The notes: a model not told the origin generated them from the letters alone. Shown: positions 45,273 through 55,829, numbered from the stretch's first letter. The stretch is DNA of 64,000 nucleotides from Clostridium sp. (GCA_031292145.1 JARLHR010000043.1:1-64000), one strand, 5' to 3'. Translations and numbers: made by a program.

Positions 45273-45356
45273 ATATATTAAAATTTTGATATGATTTTAA
45301 ACTATGTAAAGATTTATTAGAGTGCTTGTTGTGATTTGCTTTTAGGAGGAAAAAGA

Positions 45357-46520
45357 ATGAAAAAACTTTCTATATTAGGGACTACAGGTTCTATAGGAAC
45401 TCAGACCTTAGATGTGATTAGAAGATCAAATGGAGAATTAAAATTAATTGGAGTAACTGCAAATACTTCTGTAAAAAAAGTCATTGAAATAATTGAAGAA
45501 TTTGAACCATCTTATGTAGCTATGATGGAATTAAGAAGTGCTAATGAAGTAAAAAGTTATTGTGAAAAATACAATAAGAAAATTGAAGTTTTAGATGGAA
45601 TAGAGGGTCTTAATAAAATTGCTTCTTTAGATGAAATTGACATAGTAGTAACATCTGTGGTTGGAATGATAGGATTAGAACCTACAATGAAAGCTATAGA
45701 AGCCCAAAAAGATATTGCATTAGCTAATAAGGAAACCTTAGTTGTTGCTGGGGAAGTTGTGATGAAAGCTGCCAAAGAAAATAACATAAGGATTCTTCCG
45801 GTAGATTCAGAACATAGTGCCATATTTCAATCTCTAAGAGGTAATGATATAGATTCATTAAAAAAAATAATTTTAACTGCATCAGGTGGACCGTTTAGAG
45901 GGAAAACAATAGAAGAATTACAGGAAATAAAAGTAGAAGATGCATTAAAACATCCAAAATGGAATATGGGAATGAAAATTTCAATAGATTCCGCAACGCT
46001 TATGAATAAAGGTCTTGAGGTAATAGAAGCACATTGGCTTTTTAATTGCGAATATGATAATATACAAGTTTTAGTTCATCCGCAAAGTATCATACATTCT
46101 ATGGTAGAATATAAGGATGGAAGCATAATAGCACAGCTTGGCGCACAGGATATGAGATTGCCGATACAATATGCTTTAAACTATGAGACAAGGAAGAATC
46201 TTGTAGCGGATACGATAGATTTTTATGAAATATCAAAATTAACATTTGAAAAGCCAGATACAGATACATTTAAATCATTAGATTTATCATTTAAGGCAGG
46301 AAAAATAGGTGGACTTATGCCAACTATTTTAAATGGAGCTAATGAAGCCGCTGTGGAATTATTTTTGGATGAGAAAATAGAGTTTTTGCAAATTCCTAAT
46401 ATTATAGAAGAATGTATGGAAAAATTTAAAGGAGAAGTAAAAAAAGAATTAAATTTAGAAAATATAATTGATTTAGATAAAAGAGTTAAAGAATATGTTA
46501 TGAGAAATGCAGTAATTTAA
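45357..46520 (+). CDS. dxr: 1-deoxy-D-xylulose-5-phosphate reductoisomerase
   Basis: This 387-aa enzyme carries out the second step of the MEP isoprenoid pathway. The NADPH site GTTGSIGTQTLDVI is at the start. Metal-site residues lie in PVDSEHSAIFQ, and KHPKWNMGMKISIDSATLMN follows. ATG 45357 follows TAGGAGG; the frame is open 7 codons upstream. It lies with rseP and ispG, as in many Firmicutes. Confidence 0.97.
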   Translation: MKKLSILGTTGSIGTQTLDVIRRSNGELKLIGVTANTSVKKVIEIIEEFEPSYVAMMELRSANEVKSYCEKYNKKIEVLDGIEGLNKIASLDEIDIVVTSVVGMIGLEPTMKAIEAQKDIALANKETLVVAGEVVMKAAKENNIRILPVDSEHSAIFQSLRGNDIDSLKKIILTASGGPFRGKTIEELQEIKVEDALKHPKWNMGMKISIDSATLMNKGLEVIEAHWLFNCEYDNIQVLVHPQSIIHSMVEYKDGSIIAQLGAQDMRLPIQYALNYETRKNLVADTIDFYEISKLTFEKPDTDTFKSLDLSFKAGKIGGLMPTILNGANEAAVELFLDEKIEFLQIPNIIEECMEKFKGEVKKELNLENIIDLDKRVKEYVMRNAVI

Positions 46521-46535
46521 GGAGGTAATTTTTAT

Positions 46536-47546
46536 ATGTATATAATTTGGGCTATATTGGCTTTTGGAGTTTTGATAATTGTTCATGAACTGGGACATTT
46601 TACTTTAGCAAAATTAAATGGAGTAAGGGTTGACGAGTTTTCTATTGGAATGGGACCAAAGATTTTATCGAAACAAGGAAAAGAAACTAGATATTCGTTA
46701 AGTCTCTTTCCTATAGGCGGATATGTAAAGATGATGGGAGAGGAAGAAAATGTTGAAGATGAAAGAAGTTTTTCAGCTAAATCTCCATTAAGAAGGATAA
46801 GTATAATAATTGCAGGAGTAGTTATGAACTATATTCTAGCTATAATTATATTTACTGCTATAATATATAATTTTGGATATATAACGACTACCGCTAATAA
46901 AGTGGAGAATGCATCACCTGCGTATGAAGCAGGTATGTTAACAGGAGACAAAATTTTAAAAATGGGAAATTCTAAAATTTTTTCACAGGATGATATTTTA
47001 ACTAATATATATTTATCTAAGGGTGCAACGATAAATTTTTTAGTTGATAGAAATGGTGAAAAAAAGGAAATATCTATAACGCCTAAAGTTAATGAAGAGG
47101 GACAATTTAAAATAGGAGTAGCGTTTGATGTTGTAGAAAAGCCAAACATTTTAACTAGCTTTAAACAAAGTTTTAGTAAAACAGCATCTTTAGTGTCTCA
47201 AACATTCACGGGACTTAAAATGATATTCACTGGCCAGGCTAATCTAAAAACTGATGTGGGTGGGCCTATTACGATAATTAAAATTTCAGCAGCAAGTGCC
47301 CAAGCAGGAATTTGGAATTTAATGAATTTTGTTGGGTTTTTAAGTGTTAACTTAGCAGTCTTTAATCTGTTACCTTTTCCAGCATTAGATGGAGGATGGT
47401 GCGTAATATTATTGATAGAATTTATAACTAGGAGAAAAGTTCCGGATAGAATAGTGGGAGTATTAAATTATATCGGTTTTGCAGCACTAATAGGATTGAT
47501 GATAGTGGTAACAATAAAAGATATATTGTTCCCAATAAAATTATAA
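46536..47546 (+). CDS. rseP: Site-2 intramembrane protease RseP/RasP
   Basis: This 336-aa integral membrane zinc protease cleaves anti-sigma factors and signal peptides. The HELGH zinc motif is at 17-21. A PDZ domain lies at about 115-190, and the second metal motif is in LPFPALDGGW near residue 285. Four transmembrane segments are seen. TAAGGAGG precedes the ATG. It sits directly downstream of dxr (15 bp). Confidence 0.95.
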   Translation: MYIIWAILAFGVLIIVHELGHFTLAKLNGVRVDEFSIGMGPKILSKQGKETRYSLSLFPIGGYVKMMGEEENVEDERSFSAKSPLRRISIIIAGVVMNYILAIIIFTAIIYNFGYITTTANKVENASPAYEAGMLTGDKILKMGNSKIFSQDDILTNIYLSKGATINFLVDRNGEKKEISITPKVNEEGQFKIGVAFDVVEKPNILTSFKQSFSKTASLVSQTFTGLKMIFTGQANLKTDVGGPITIIKISAASAQAGIWNLMNFVGFLSVNLAVFNLLPFPALDGGWCVILLIEFITRRKVPDRIVGVLNYIGFAALIGLMIVVTIKDILFPIKL

Positions 47547-47561
47547 GGGATATAAAATAAG

Positions 47562-47594
47562 GCTTACTCATATAAGATGCTTATAAGGGTAAGC
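47562..47594 (+). terminator. Hairpin after rseP
   Basis: GCTTAC with further pairs meets GTAAGC. There is no clear T run, so it may only weaken transcription. Confidence 0.35.
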
Positions 47595-47682
47595 TAATTA
47601 TATAATGAACAACCAAAAAAATAATAGACAGTATGTTTAGAGATATTTATTATATCGGAAAGTGCTAAGGGAGAGAACGTTA

Positions 47683-48759
47683 ATGGAAAGAAGAAAATCT
47701 AGAAAAGTAAAAGTTGGAAACATATATATTGGAGGAGATGCTCCGATTACAGTGCAATCAATGACTACAACTCCTACAAAGAATGTAGAAGATACTTTGA
47801 ATCAAATAGAAAAATTGTATAATGCAGGATGTGATATTATAAGATGTGCAGTACTAGATATGGAGGATGCAGAAAAACTCGGAGAAATAACAAAAAAATC
47901 ACCCATTCCAGTAGTTGCAGATATACATTTTGATTATAAATTAGCATTAAAGGTAATAGAAAATGGAGTTTCAGCTCTTAGAATAAATCCTGGAAATATT
48001 GGAAGTGTAGATAGGATTAAGATTCTTAAGGAAGCTTGTAGTGAAAAGCAAATACCAATAAGAATTGGTGTTAATTCTGGTTCTTTAGAAAGAGATATTT
48101 TGGAGAAATATGGCATGCCAACTGCAGAAGGCTTAGTTGAAAGTGCATTAAGACATGTTAAAATCTTGGAAGACTTAGATTTTTATGATATTGTAATATC
48201 CATAAAATCATCAAATGTACAAATGATGATAGATTGCTATAGAATCATAGCAGAAAAATGTGATTATCCTCTTCATCTAGGAGTAACGGAAGCTGGAACA
48301 ATACAAAGAGGAACAATTAAATCGAGTATAGGAATTGGAACACTTTTAGCAGAAGGGATAGGGGATACTATAAGGGTATCCTTAACTTCGGATCCAGTTC
48401 ATGAAATAAAAGTTGGAACTGAAATTTTGAAAGCTTTGGGATTGAAGAAAAAAGGTGTTGAATTTGTATCGTGTCCTACTTGTGGAAGAACTCAAATAAA
48501 TTTAATAAAAATTGCAGAAGAAGTTGAAAAAAGACTAGAAAATTATAAAAAAGATATTAAAATAGCAGTTATGGGATGCGTTGTTAATGGACCAGGAGAA
48601 GCTAGGGAAGCGGATATTGGAATTGCTGGTGGCAAAGGTGAAGGAATTATTTTCAAAAAGGGAGAGATAATAAAAAAAGTAAAAGAAGAAGAATTAATTG
48701 ATGCGTTGATGGAAGAAGTAGAAAAATTATACACAGATGAAGAAAGCACGCACAAATAA
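47683..48759 (+). CDS. ispG: 4-hydroxy-3-methylbut-2-enyl-diphosphate synthase
   Basis: This 358-aa enzyme of the MEP pathway holds a [4Fe-4S] cluster. The cluster cysteines are in SCPTCGRT and AVMGCVVNGPGEA. It begins MERRKSRKVKVGNIYIGG; the ATG at 47683 follows AAGGGAG, and the 7-codon extension upstream is not needed. Two of the pathway's genes, dxr and ispG, lie in this cluster. Confidence 0.97.
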   Translation: MERRKSRKVKVGNIYIGGDAPITVQSMTTTPTKNVEDTLNQIEKLYNAGCDIIRCAVLDMEDAEKLGEITKKSPIPVVADIHFDYKLALKVIENGVSALRINPGNIGSVDRIKILKEACSEKQIPIRIGVNSGSLERDILEKYGMPTAEGLVESALRHVKILEDLDFYDIVISIKSSNVQMMIDCYRIIAEKCDYPLHLGVTEAGTIQRGTIKSSIGIGTLLAEGIGDTIRVSLTSDPVHEIKVGTEILKALGLKKKGVEFVSCPTCGRTQINLIKIAEEVEKRLENYKKDIKIAVMGCVVNGPGEAREADIGIAGGKGEGIIFKKGEIIKKVKEEELIDALMEEVEKLYTDEESTHK

Positions 48760-48845
48760 AAAAAGGTGTGAAGCACAATTAAGAACTTGTTGAGTGCATA
48801 CGAATTGTTAATTGTAAGATATATATTTTAAATTAAGATTATTAC

Positions 48846-48874
48846 TTGTATTGTGAAGAGAATTGTGATATTCT
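48846..48874 (+). promoter_or_regulatory. Candidate promoter of the rimP-nusA-infB operon
   Basis: TTGTAT at 48846-48851, a 17-bp spacer and TATTCT at 48869-48874. It is 330 bases before rimP, with a long leader that holds two terminators and a repeat. Confidence 0.4.
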
Positions 48875-48902
48875 ATAAACAGAATTATTTCTAATAGCTA
48901 GA

Positions 48903-48972
48903 AAAAGGAGTGGGAAAATTACCCGCTCTTTCTGTTTGTAACGCAACTAACTTAAGATAGTTGCGTTTTTGA
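48903..48972 (+). terminator. Two tandem hairpins in the rimP leader
   Basis: GGAGTGGG pairs with CCCGCTCTTT around a short loop at 48905-48932. AACGCAACTA and TAGTTGCGTT then form a perfect 10-bp stem (48940-48967) followed by TTTTG. They could terminate ispG-side transcripts or act as attenuators. Confidence 0.65.
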
Positions 48973-49020
48973 TTACAAATTTTAAAAATGCATATGCTAA
49001 TTATAAAATATGTGTTTTTA

Positions 49021-49180
49021 AGGCGTATGAAAGAAAATAATGAGTCCATGATGCGATGTATATTTCCCGTCAGACAAGGAAGTATTTTTGCCTCATAGTG
49101 GGCCTATTAGGTAAAAATACTGATGAAGTATGACGAGAAATAGACTAGCATGCTGACTTATTATTTTTTTGAATATGCCT
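49021..49180. repeat. MITE-like repeat, family 1, copy upstream of rimP
   Basis: This 160-bp element begins AGGCGTATGAAAGAAAATAA and ends TTATTTTTTTGAATATGCCT; the terminal repeats match over about 26 bp with five mismatches. It is very similar to the copy at 63206. It ends 23 bases before the rimP start. Confidence 0.82.
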
Positions 49181-49203
49181 AGATGAAAGTGAGGGTTAGG
49201 AAG

Positions 49204-49665
49204 ATGAAAAAAGATGCTTTGATTGAAAAAATTGAGGAGTTAGTAAGACCTATTGTTCTAGAGTTATCATGTAAATTGTATTATGTAGAATATGTAAAGG
49301 AAAATGGAGAATTTTACTTAAGAATATATATAGATAAAGAAAATGATAGAGTATCTCTAAATGATTGCGAGGCAGTTTCAAGAAGAATTAGTGAGATTTT
49401 AGATGTTCAGGATCCAATTAAAGAGGCGTATTATTTAGAAGTTTCTTCACCAGGTCTTAATAGAGGCTTATACAAGGAGGAACATTTCAATAAATTTATA
49501 GGAAGTGAAGTTTTAATTAGACTTACTAGTTCAATTGATGGAGTGAAAAGTGTTAAAGGGATATTAAAAGATAACTTAGAAGATTCAATAGTAGTTGAAG
49601 CTGAAAAAGAAATTAAAATTCCAAAAGATAAAATAAAATCAGCAAATTTAGAAGGGGAAATATAA
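49204..49665 (+). CDS. rimP: Ribosome maturation factor RimP
   Basis: This 153-aa protein assists 30S assembly. The pattern [20 protein letters not shown] and [14 protein letters not shown] is diagnostic. The frame opens at 49183, but ATG 49204 has TTAGGAAG close before it and gives the usual length. It is first in the rimP-nusA-rnpM-ylxQ-infB-rbfA operon. A MITE-like repeat ends just upstream. Confidence 0.94.
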   Translation: MKKDALIEKIEELVRPIVLELSCKLYYVEYVKENGEFYLRIYIDKENDRVSLNDCEAVSRRISEILDVQDPIKEAYYLEVSSPGLNRGLYKEEHFNKFIGSEVLIRLTSSIDGVKSVKGILKDNLEDSIVVEAEKEIKIPKDKIKSANLEGEI

Positions 49666-49681
49666 CGAGGAGGGTATAAAA

Positions 49682-50878
49682 ATGAATGAAGAGTTTGTAG
49701 GTGCTCTTAAAGAATTAGTTAAAGAAAAGGGGATTTGTGAAGATTTACTTTTTACAACTATTCAAGATGCAATGGTTGCAGCATATAAGAAAAATTATGC
49801 CAATGCCAATACAAATGCGCAAAATGTAAAGGTAAGTATAGATAGAGAAACTGGAGAAATACATGTATATGCTCAAAAAACAGTGGTTGATGAAGTATAC
49901 GATGATGTAACAGAAATTTCGTTAGAAGAAGCAAAAGATGTTAATCCTAATATTGAAGTAGATGATATTATAAGCTTAGAAGTAACTCCTAAAAATTTTG
50001 GAAGAGTTGCAGCGCAACTTGCAAAACAAGTAGTTACACAAAGAATCAAAGAAGCTGAGAGAAATATAATATATGATGAATATAAAGAAAAGGAATTTGA
50101 TATAATTACTGGAACTATATTAAGAAAAGACAAAGGAATGGTTTTTGTTAATTTAGGCAAATTAGAAGGTATAATAGGCCCAAATGAACAAATTCCAAAT
50201 GAAGAATATAAATTCAATGAAAAGTTAAAACTATATATAGTTGAAGTGAAAAATGGAAGTAAAGGGCCTCAAATACATGTTTCAAGAACTCATCCAGGAT
50301 TGGTAAGAAGATTATTTGAACTTGAAGTTCCAGAAATATTTGAAGGAATAGTTGAAATTAAAAGTATTTCAAGAGAAGCAGGTTCAAGAAGTAAAATAGC
50401 TGTACATTCTAATGATGAAGAAGTAGATCCAATGGGGGCTTGTGTAGGTCCAAAAGGAGTAAGAGTACAAAGTATAGTAAATGAACTTAAAAATGAAAAA
50501 ATAGATATAATAAAATGGAGTAAAAATCCAGAAGAGTTCATAGCTAATTCTTTAAGTCCAGCAAAAGTTCTAAGTGTGGTAGTTAATGAAGATAACAAAT
50601 CAGCAAAAGTTGTTGTTGATGATAATCAACTTTCACTTGCAATTGGTAAGGAAGGTCAAAATGTAAGACTTGCAGCAAAACTTACAAATTGGAAGATAGA
50701 TATTAAGAGTAAATCACAAAAGGAAGCACAAGATGAAGAAGATGAAAGAATTTTAAATACTGAAGTAGAAATACAAAATGAACAAACTACTGATTTAAAT
50801 GAATTAGAAGTTTCAGAAGAAATTGAAGTTAATGATTCAATAGATATTGAAACTTTAATTGAAGAAATAATAGAATAG
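49682..50878 (+). CDS. nusA: Transcription termination/antitermination factor NusA
   Basis: This 398-aa protein binds RNA polymerase and nascent RNA. It has the NusA N-terminal domain (1-125), an S1 domain (about 135-200), and KH domains with ACVGPKGVRVQSI and LAIGKEGQNVRLAAKLTNWK. An acidic tail follows. GAGGAGG precedes the ATG. It is 16 bp after rimP. Confidence 0.97.
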   Translation: MNEEFVGALKELVKEKGICEDLLFTTIQDAMVAAYKKNYANANTNAQNVKVSIDRETGEIHVYAQKTVVDEVYDDVTEISLEEAKDVNPNIEVDDIISLEVTPKNFGRVAAQLAKQVVTQRIKEAERNIIYDEYKEKEFDIITGTILRKDKGMVFVNLGKLEGIIGPNEQIPNEEYKFNEKLKLYIVEVKNGSKGPQIHVSRTHPGLVRRLFELEVPEIFEGIVEIKSISREAGSRSKIAVHSNDEEVDPMGACVGPKGVRVQSIVNELKNEKIDIIKWSKNPEEFIANSLSPAKVLSVVVNEDNKSAKVVVDDNQLSLAIGKEGQNVRLAAKLTNWKIDIKSKSQKEAQDEEDERILNTEVEIQNEQTTDLNELEVSEEIEVNDSIDIETLIEEIIE

Positions 50879-50891
50879 CGAGGTGCTTTTC

Positions 50892-51158
50892 ATGAAGGTT
50901 AAGAAAATTCCTTTGAGAATGTGTACTGGATGCATGGAAATGAAACCAAAGAAAGAATTAATCAGAGTTGTAAAATCTCCAGAAGGAGAAGTTTGTATCG
51001 ACTTAACTGGTAAAAAATCAGGAAGAGGTGCATACATTTGCAAAAGCATAGAGTGTTTTGAAAAAGCATTTAAAACCAAAAGACTTAGTAGAAATCTTGA
51101 AACACCTATAAGTGAAGAAATTTATGAAAGACTAAAGGATGAAGTAAGTAATGAATAA
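50892..51158 (+). CDS. rnpM: RNase P modulator RnpM (YlxR)
   Basis: This 88-aa YlxR-family protein has MCTGCMEMKPKKELIRVVKS near the start and GRGAYICKSIECFEKA. YlxR has been linked to control of RNase P. ATG 50892 is chosen because GAGGTG lies 6 bases before it. It overlaps ylxQ by 8 bases. Confidence 0.93.
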   Translation: MKVKKIPLRMCTGCMEMKPKKELIRVVKSPEGEVCIDLTGKKSGRGAYICKSIECFEKAFKTKRLSRNLETPISEEIYERLKDEVSNE

Positions 51159-51462
51159 ATTTTTTAACTTTCTAAGTATTGCAAAGAAATCAGGTAATTT
51201 ACTTGAAGGATATAGTAAATGTGATGATTATAGAAATAATACTAAAATCTATATGTTTATAATATCAAATGATTTATCAGATAAATCTAAAACTAAATTT
51301 AAAAAGCATTGTATAGAAAAAAATATACCATATATTGAAGATTTCTCGAAAGAGCAACTAGGAACTCCAATTGGGCGTAAAGAAGTTATGCTTTTAGGAA
51401 TTCTAGATAACGATATAGCAAAAAAAATGTTGTCGTTATACGAGGAGGAAAAAAATATATGA
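51151..51462 (+). CDS. ylxQ: L7Ae-family RNA-binding protein YlxQ
   Basis: This 103-aa protein of the L7Ae/L30e/S12e family is predicted to bind kink-turn RNA. The fold pattern is LSIAKKSGNLLEGYS, then FIISNDLSDKSKTKF and LGTPIGRKEVMLLGI. It lies between rnpM and infB, as in B. subtilis. Its start overlaps the end of rnpM. Confidence 0.88.
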   Translation: MNKFFNFLSIAKKSGNLLEGYSKCDDYRNNTKIYMFIISNDLSDKSKTKFKKHCIEKNIPYIEDFSKEQLGTPIGRKEVMLLGILDNDIAKKMLSLYEEEKNI

Positions 51463-51488
51463 GTAGATAATAATACGGGGGTGACTGC

Positions 51489-53573
51489 ATGTCAAAAATA
51501 AGAGTACATGAATTAGCAAAGGAACTTAATATAGGTTCAAAAGAATTAATAACTATATTAATGGAAGAATTTAATATAGAAGTAAAAAATCATATGAGTA
51601 CAATAGAAGATGAAGATGCTGAATTAATAAAGGAATTATTAGCAGGAAGGTCAGGAAATAATTCGGGAGAGTCTACTGAAACTTCAAAGAGTATAGTTGA
51701 CGTATATGAAGATGAATTAGCTGAACAGCTTAACAAAGGAATAAAGAAGAAGAAAAAAACAAAAAAAGAAGAACAAGAAGAAGCAATGAGAAATGCTGAA
51801 GCTTTAAATGGAGAATACACTGAAACAATTGAAATAGGTGAAAGCATAACAGTTAAGGAATTAGCTGAAAAATTAAAGAAGCCTTCCAATGATGTTATAA
51901 GAACATTAATTTTTGCAGGCGTTATGGCAGCTATAAATGCAGAAATAGATTTTGAAACTGCAGAAAAAGTATGTGCTGAATATGGGGTCTTACTTGAAAG
52001 AAAAGAAGAAATTCAAGAATTAGAAGTTTTAGAAATAGAAGAAGATGATGAAGAAAATCTTCAAAAAAGACCTCCAATTGTAACTGTTATGGGGCATGTT
52101 GACCATGGTAAAACATCTTTGCTTGATTGTATAAGAAAAGCAAAGGTTACAGATACAGAAGCTGGTGGTATAACTCAACATATAGGTGCGTATACTATTA
52201 CATTGAATGGAGAAGAAATAACATTCTTAGATACGCCAGGTCATGAAGCGTTTACAGCAATGAGAGCAAGAGGAGCACAAATTACAGATGTTGTTATATT
52301 AGTTGTTGCAGCTGATGATGGAATTATGCCACAAACTAAGGAAGCTATCAGTCATTGTAAAGCAGCTGGAGTACCAATGGTAGTTGCGATAAATAAAATC
52401 GATAAGCCAGGTGCAAATATAGATAGAGTTAAGCAAGAATTAGCTGATCAAGGCTTACTTGCAGAAGATTGGGGCGGAGATACTATATGTGAAGAAGTAT
52501 CTGCAAAACAAAATTTAAATATTGATAAATTGCTTGAAATGGTTCTTCTTACAGCTGAAATGCTTGAACTTAAAGCTAATGAAAATAGAAGAGCGGTAGG
52601 AACTGTTATTGAAGCTAAACTTGATAAAGGTAGAGGTTCGGTTGCAAGTTTATTAGTTCAAAATGGAACATTAAGAGTTGGAGATTCAATTTTGGTTGGT
52701 TCTACAAATGGTAGAATAAGAGCTATGTTTGATGATACTGGTAAAAAGATAAAATCTGCTGGCCCATCAATTCCAGTAGAAGTTTTAGGGCTTTCAGAAG
52801 TTCCAGAAGCAGGAGATAGATTTAATCAAGTAAAAGATGAAAAAACTGCTAGAAATATGGCGGATAGCAGAAAAGACAAATTAAAAGCGGAAACTTTACT
52901 TGCAAATCATAGAGTTTCATTAGAAGATTTATATAGTCAAATTAAAGAAGGTAAAGTTAAAGAACTTGCTATTATAGTAAAGGCAGACGTTCAAGGGTCA
53001 GTTGAAGCTATTAAGAGCTCTTTAGAAAAACTTTCTACTGATGATGTAAAGGTAAGAGTTATTCATGGTGGCGTTGGAGCTATAACTGAAACAGATATAA
53101 CACTTGCTACTGCATCTAATGCAATAGTTATTGGATTTAATGTAAGACCTGATAATAATGCAGCATCTCAAGCTGATAAAGAAGGCGTATATGTTAAGAC
53201 TTATAGAATTATCTATGATGCACTTGATGATGTAAAAGCTGCTATGATAGGAATGCTTGATCCAGTGTACAAAGAAGTTATATTAGGTTCTGCAGAAATA
53301 AGATCGATATATAAGATTTCAAATATTGGAACAATAGCAGGATGTTATGTATTAAATGGTAAGCTTCAGAGAAATGCAGAAACAAGAGTTATAAGAGATG
53401 GAATAGTAATTTTTGAATCAACATTATCATCATTAAAGAGATTTAAAGATGATGCAAAAGAAGTTAATGCCGGATATGAATGTGGTTTAACTGTAGATAA
53501 GTTCAATAACATTAAAGAGGGCGATATCATTGAGTGCTTTATGATGGAAGCAATTAAGAGAAAAGAACTTTAA
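51489..53573 (+). CDS. infB: Translation initiation factor IF-2
   Basis: This 694-aa GTPase delivers initiator tRNA. An N-terminal IF2N region and a charged linker lead to the G domain: G1 [10 protein letters not shown]3 DTPGHEAF and G4 NKID. Domains II-IV follow, with [11 protein letters not shown] and a C-terminal beta barrel. GGGGTGAC lies before the ATG. Confidence 0.97.
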   Translation: MSKIRVHELAKELNIGSKELITILMEEFNIEVKNHMSTIEDEDAELIKELLAGRSGNNSGESTETSKSIVDVYEDELAEQLNKGIKKKKKTKKEEQEEAMRNAEALNGEYTETIEIGESITVKELAEKLKKPSNDVIRTLIFAGVMAAINAEIDFETAEKVCAEYGVLLERKEEIQELEVLEIEEDDEENLQKRPPIVTVMGHVDHGKTSLLDCIRKAKVTDTEAGGITQHIGAYTITLNGEEITFLDTPGHEAFTAMRARGAQITDVVILVVAADDGIMPQTKEAISHCKAAGVPMVVAINKIDKPGANIDRVKQELADQGLLAEDWGGDTICEEVSAKQNLNIDKLLEMVLLTAEMLELKANENRRAVGTVIEAKLDKGRGSVASLLVQNGTLRVGDSILVGSTNGRIRAMFDDTGKKIKSAGPSIPVEVLGLSEVPEAGDRFNQVKDEKTARNMADSRKDKLKAETLLANHRVSLEDLYSQIKEGKVKELAIIVKADVQGSVEAIKSSLEKLSTDDVKVRVIHGGVGAITETDITLATASNAIVIGFNVRPDNNAASQADKEGVYVKTYRIIYDALDDVKAAMIGMLDPVYKEVILGSAEIRSIYKISNIGTIAGCYVLNGKLQRNAETRVIRDGIVIFESTLSSLKRFKDDAKEVNAGYECGLTVDKFNNIKEGDIIECFMMEAIKRKEL

Positions 53574-53592
53574 AAAGAGGTGAGTAACATAC

Positions 53593-53943
53593 ATGGCAAA
53601 TTATAGAGGTGGAAGAATTAACGAAGAATTCAAAAGAGAAATTAGTAATTTAATTCAAAATGAAATTAAAGATCCAAGACTTACAGCTATGATTTCAGTT
53701 ACAGATGTTAAAGTTACTAAAGATTTAAGATATGCTAAAGTGTATGTAAGTATATTTTCAAAAGATGATGATGAAAAAAAGAGTAACCTTGAAGCATTAA
53801 AAAATGCAAGTGGATTTATAAGAAAAGCAGTAGGCCAAAAAATAAACTTAAGACATACCCCAGAAATAATTATTGAACTAGATGATTCCATAAATTATGG
53901 TATGCATATGGATGAGTTAATTCAAAGGATAAGTAAACAATAA
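53593..53943 (+). CDS. rbfA: Ribosome-binding factor A
   Basis: This 116-aa KH-fold protein assists 16S rRNA 5'-end maturation. It shows NEEFKREISNLIQNEIKDPR-like (INEEFKREI, KDPRLTAMISVTDVKVT) and the C-terminal GYxMHMDEL-type ending. AGAGGTGAG precedes the ATG. Its stop codon overlaps the next start. Confidence 0.95.
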   Translation: MANYRGGRINEEFKREISNLIQNEIKDPRLTAMISVTDVKVTKDLRYAKVYVSIFSKDDDEKKSNLEALKNASGFIRKAVGQKINLRHTPEIIIELDDSINYGMHMDELIQRISKQ

Positions 53944-54929
53944 TGTGCAGTTTAAAGAGCATTAAAGAGGAAATTTTAAAATCAAAAAGAATAGGATTAT
54001 CATATCATATGTCTCCAGATGGAGATGCTATAGGTAGTACTTTAGCATTACTTAATGCATTAAGATGTTTAGGAAAGGACGCATATGTAGTGTCAAGAGA
54101 TGTTATATCAGATAACCTCTCTTACCTTTCCTTAGCTAATGAAATTGACGGTAATACTGTAAAACCAAAAGCAGGTACTGATTTAGTAATCGTATTAGAT
54201 TGTGGCAATGTAGAAAGAATATCTGCAGATTTAACTAGCTACAGTGGAAAAAAAATTAATATTGATCACCATATTTCTAATGAAAACTATGGGTTTATTA
54301 ATTACGTAGATGTAACTGCAGCTGCCACTTGTGAAATAGTATATTTATTAATAAACGAATTAGGTTTGAATTTTGAAAATAAAATTGATGAACATGATTC
54401 TAAGCTAGCTATAGGAAGAGCAATTTATACAGGAATTGTAACAGATACAGGGTCTTTTAGACACTCAAATGTTACAAGAAGAACTCATAATATAGCAGCT
54501 GAACTTATAGAGTTTGGAATAGATAGCAGCAAAATTCATAGCAGTCTTTTTGATAATAAACCGTTTGAAAAAATAAAATTAATGGGATATGTTTTATCTA
54601 ATATAGAACTTGTATTAAATAATAAAGTAGCGGTGCTCCAAATACAAAAGAAGATGTTAGAAGAATTTAACTTATTGAATACAGATACCTCAGATGTAAT
54701 TTCAGTTGGCCTTGGAATTAAAGGGGTTGAAGTTTGTTTGCTTTTAAAAGAAGTTGATGATGGAGTTAAAGCAAGCTTAAGATCTAAAAATGATGTAGAT
54801 GTAAGAAAAGTTGCAGAAGTTTATGGCGGTGGCGGGCATATTAAAGCTGCTGGAGTTATGCAAAAAAATGTAGGTGTTATAGAGGCAAAAGAAAATTTAT
54901 TAAAAATACTTAAACAAGAGATTAACTAA
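53943..54929 (+). CDS. nrnA: DHH-family oligoribonuclease/pAp phosphatase NrnA
   Basis: This 328-aa enzyme degrades short RNAs and removes the 3'-phosphate of pAp. Motifs: SPDGDAIGSTLAL, VLDCGN, NIDHHISNENYG (the DHH) and GGGGHIKAAGV at the end (DHHA1). The ATG shares one base with the rbfA stop, indicating coupling. Confidence 0.93.
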   Translation: MCSLKSIKEEILKSKRIGLSYHMSPDGDAIGSTLALLNALRCLGKDAYVVSRDVISDNLSYLSLANEIDGNTVKPKAGTDLVIVLDCGNVERISADLTSYSGKKINIDHHISNENYGFINYVDVTAAATCEIVYLLINELGLNFENKIDEHDSKLAIGRAIYTGIVTDTGSFRHSNVTRRTHNIAAELIEFGIDSSKIHSSLFDNKPFEKIKLMGYVLSNIELVLNNKVAVLQIQKKMLEEFNLLNTDTSDVISVGLGIKGVEVCLLLKEVDDGVKASLRSKNDVDVRKVAEVYGGGGHIKAAGVMQKNVGVIEAKENLLKILKQEIN

Positions 54930-54953
54930 TAAAAGGGATATAGGGACTAGTGT

Positions 54954-55829
54954 ATGAATGGTGTATTAAACATATTTAAAAATAAAGGAATGACATCTTT
55001 TGATGTAGTTAGAAAAATAAAATATTTAGCTAACGAAAAAAAAGTAGGACACACTGGTACCTTAGATCCAGAGGCAACAGGAGTCCTTCCAGTATGTCTT
55101 GGGAAGGCTACAAAAACTATTGACTATATAATGAATAGTAATAAAATATATGAAGTTAAATTTTTACTTGGAATAAAGACAACTACATATGATCTTGAGG
55201 GTGAAATACTAGAAAAAAATGATACAAAACATCTTGATGAAGATGAAGTTTCAAGAGTTGCATTATCATTTATTGGAGAATATGATCAAGTGCCCCCAAT
55301 GTATTCGGCTCTTAAGAAAAATGGAGTAAGGCTTTATGAGTTAGCTAGACAAGGAATCGAAGTGGAACGTGAAGCTAGGAAAATTAAGATATTCAATATA
55401 TCGAATTTAAAATTTGATTTACCTTATGTTTCTATGAAGGTAGCTTGTTCAAAGGGAACCTATATAAGAAGCTTGTGTTATGATATTGGAGAAAAATTAA
55501 AAGTTGGGGCTGCTATGTCTGAACTAAATAGAAGTGAAACATCTATTTTTAAACAAGAAAATAGTATAAATATAAATGATTTAACTAAAGAAAATATAAA
55601 TGATTATATTATTTCTATTGAAGAAGCACTTTTATTTTATCCAAAACTAACAGTAAACAGTGCATTTACTAAGTTGCTCATAAATGGGGTTAAGGTATTT
55701 GATAAGCGACTAACAAACGAAGCGAAAGAAAAAAATATATTATATAGGGTATATGATAATGAAGGCACTTTCATAGGTATTGGAAAACAAGACGATGCAG
55801 GTTTTAAAATTGAAAAATTGTTGCTTTAG
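54954..55829 (+). CDS. truB: tRNA pseudouridine-55 synthase
   Basis: This 291-aa enzyme makes pseudouridine 55 in tRNA. Motif GHTGTLDPEATGVLPV contains catalytic Asp38. CSKGTYIRSLCYDIGE is also typical. A C-terminal region beyond residue 220 is shorter than a full PUA domain. It is 24 bp after nrnA. Confidence 0.95.
   Translation: MNGVLNIFKNKGMTSFDVVRKIKYLANEKKVGHTGTLDPEATGVLPVCLGKATKTIDYIMNSNKIYEVKFLLGIKTTTYDLEGEILEKNDTKHLDEDEVSRVALSFIGEYDQVPPMYSALKKNGVRLYELARQGIEVEREARKIKIFNISNLKFDLPYVSMKVACSKGTYIRSLCYDIGEKLKVGAAMSELNRSETSIFKQENSININDLTKENINDYIISIEEALLFYPKLTVNSAFTKLLINGVKVFDKRLTNEAKEKNILYRVYDNEGTFIGIGKQDDAGFKIEKLLL

Noticed and set aside
54954-55829. truB truncation
   Set aside because: The shorter C-terminus is common in Firmicutes TruB, and catalytic motifs are complete.
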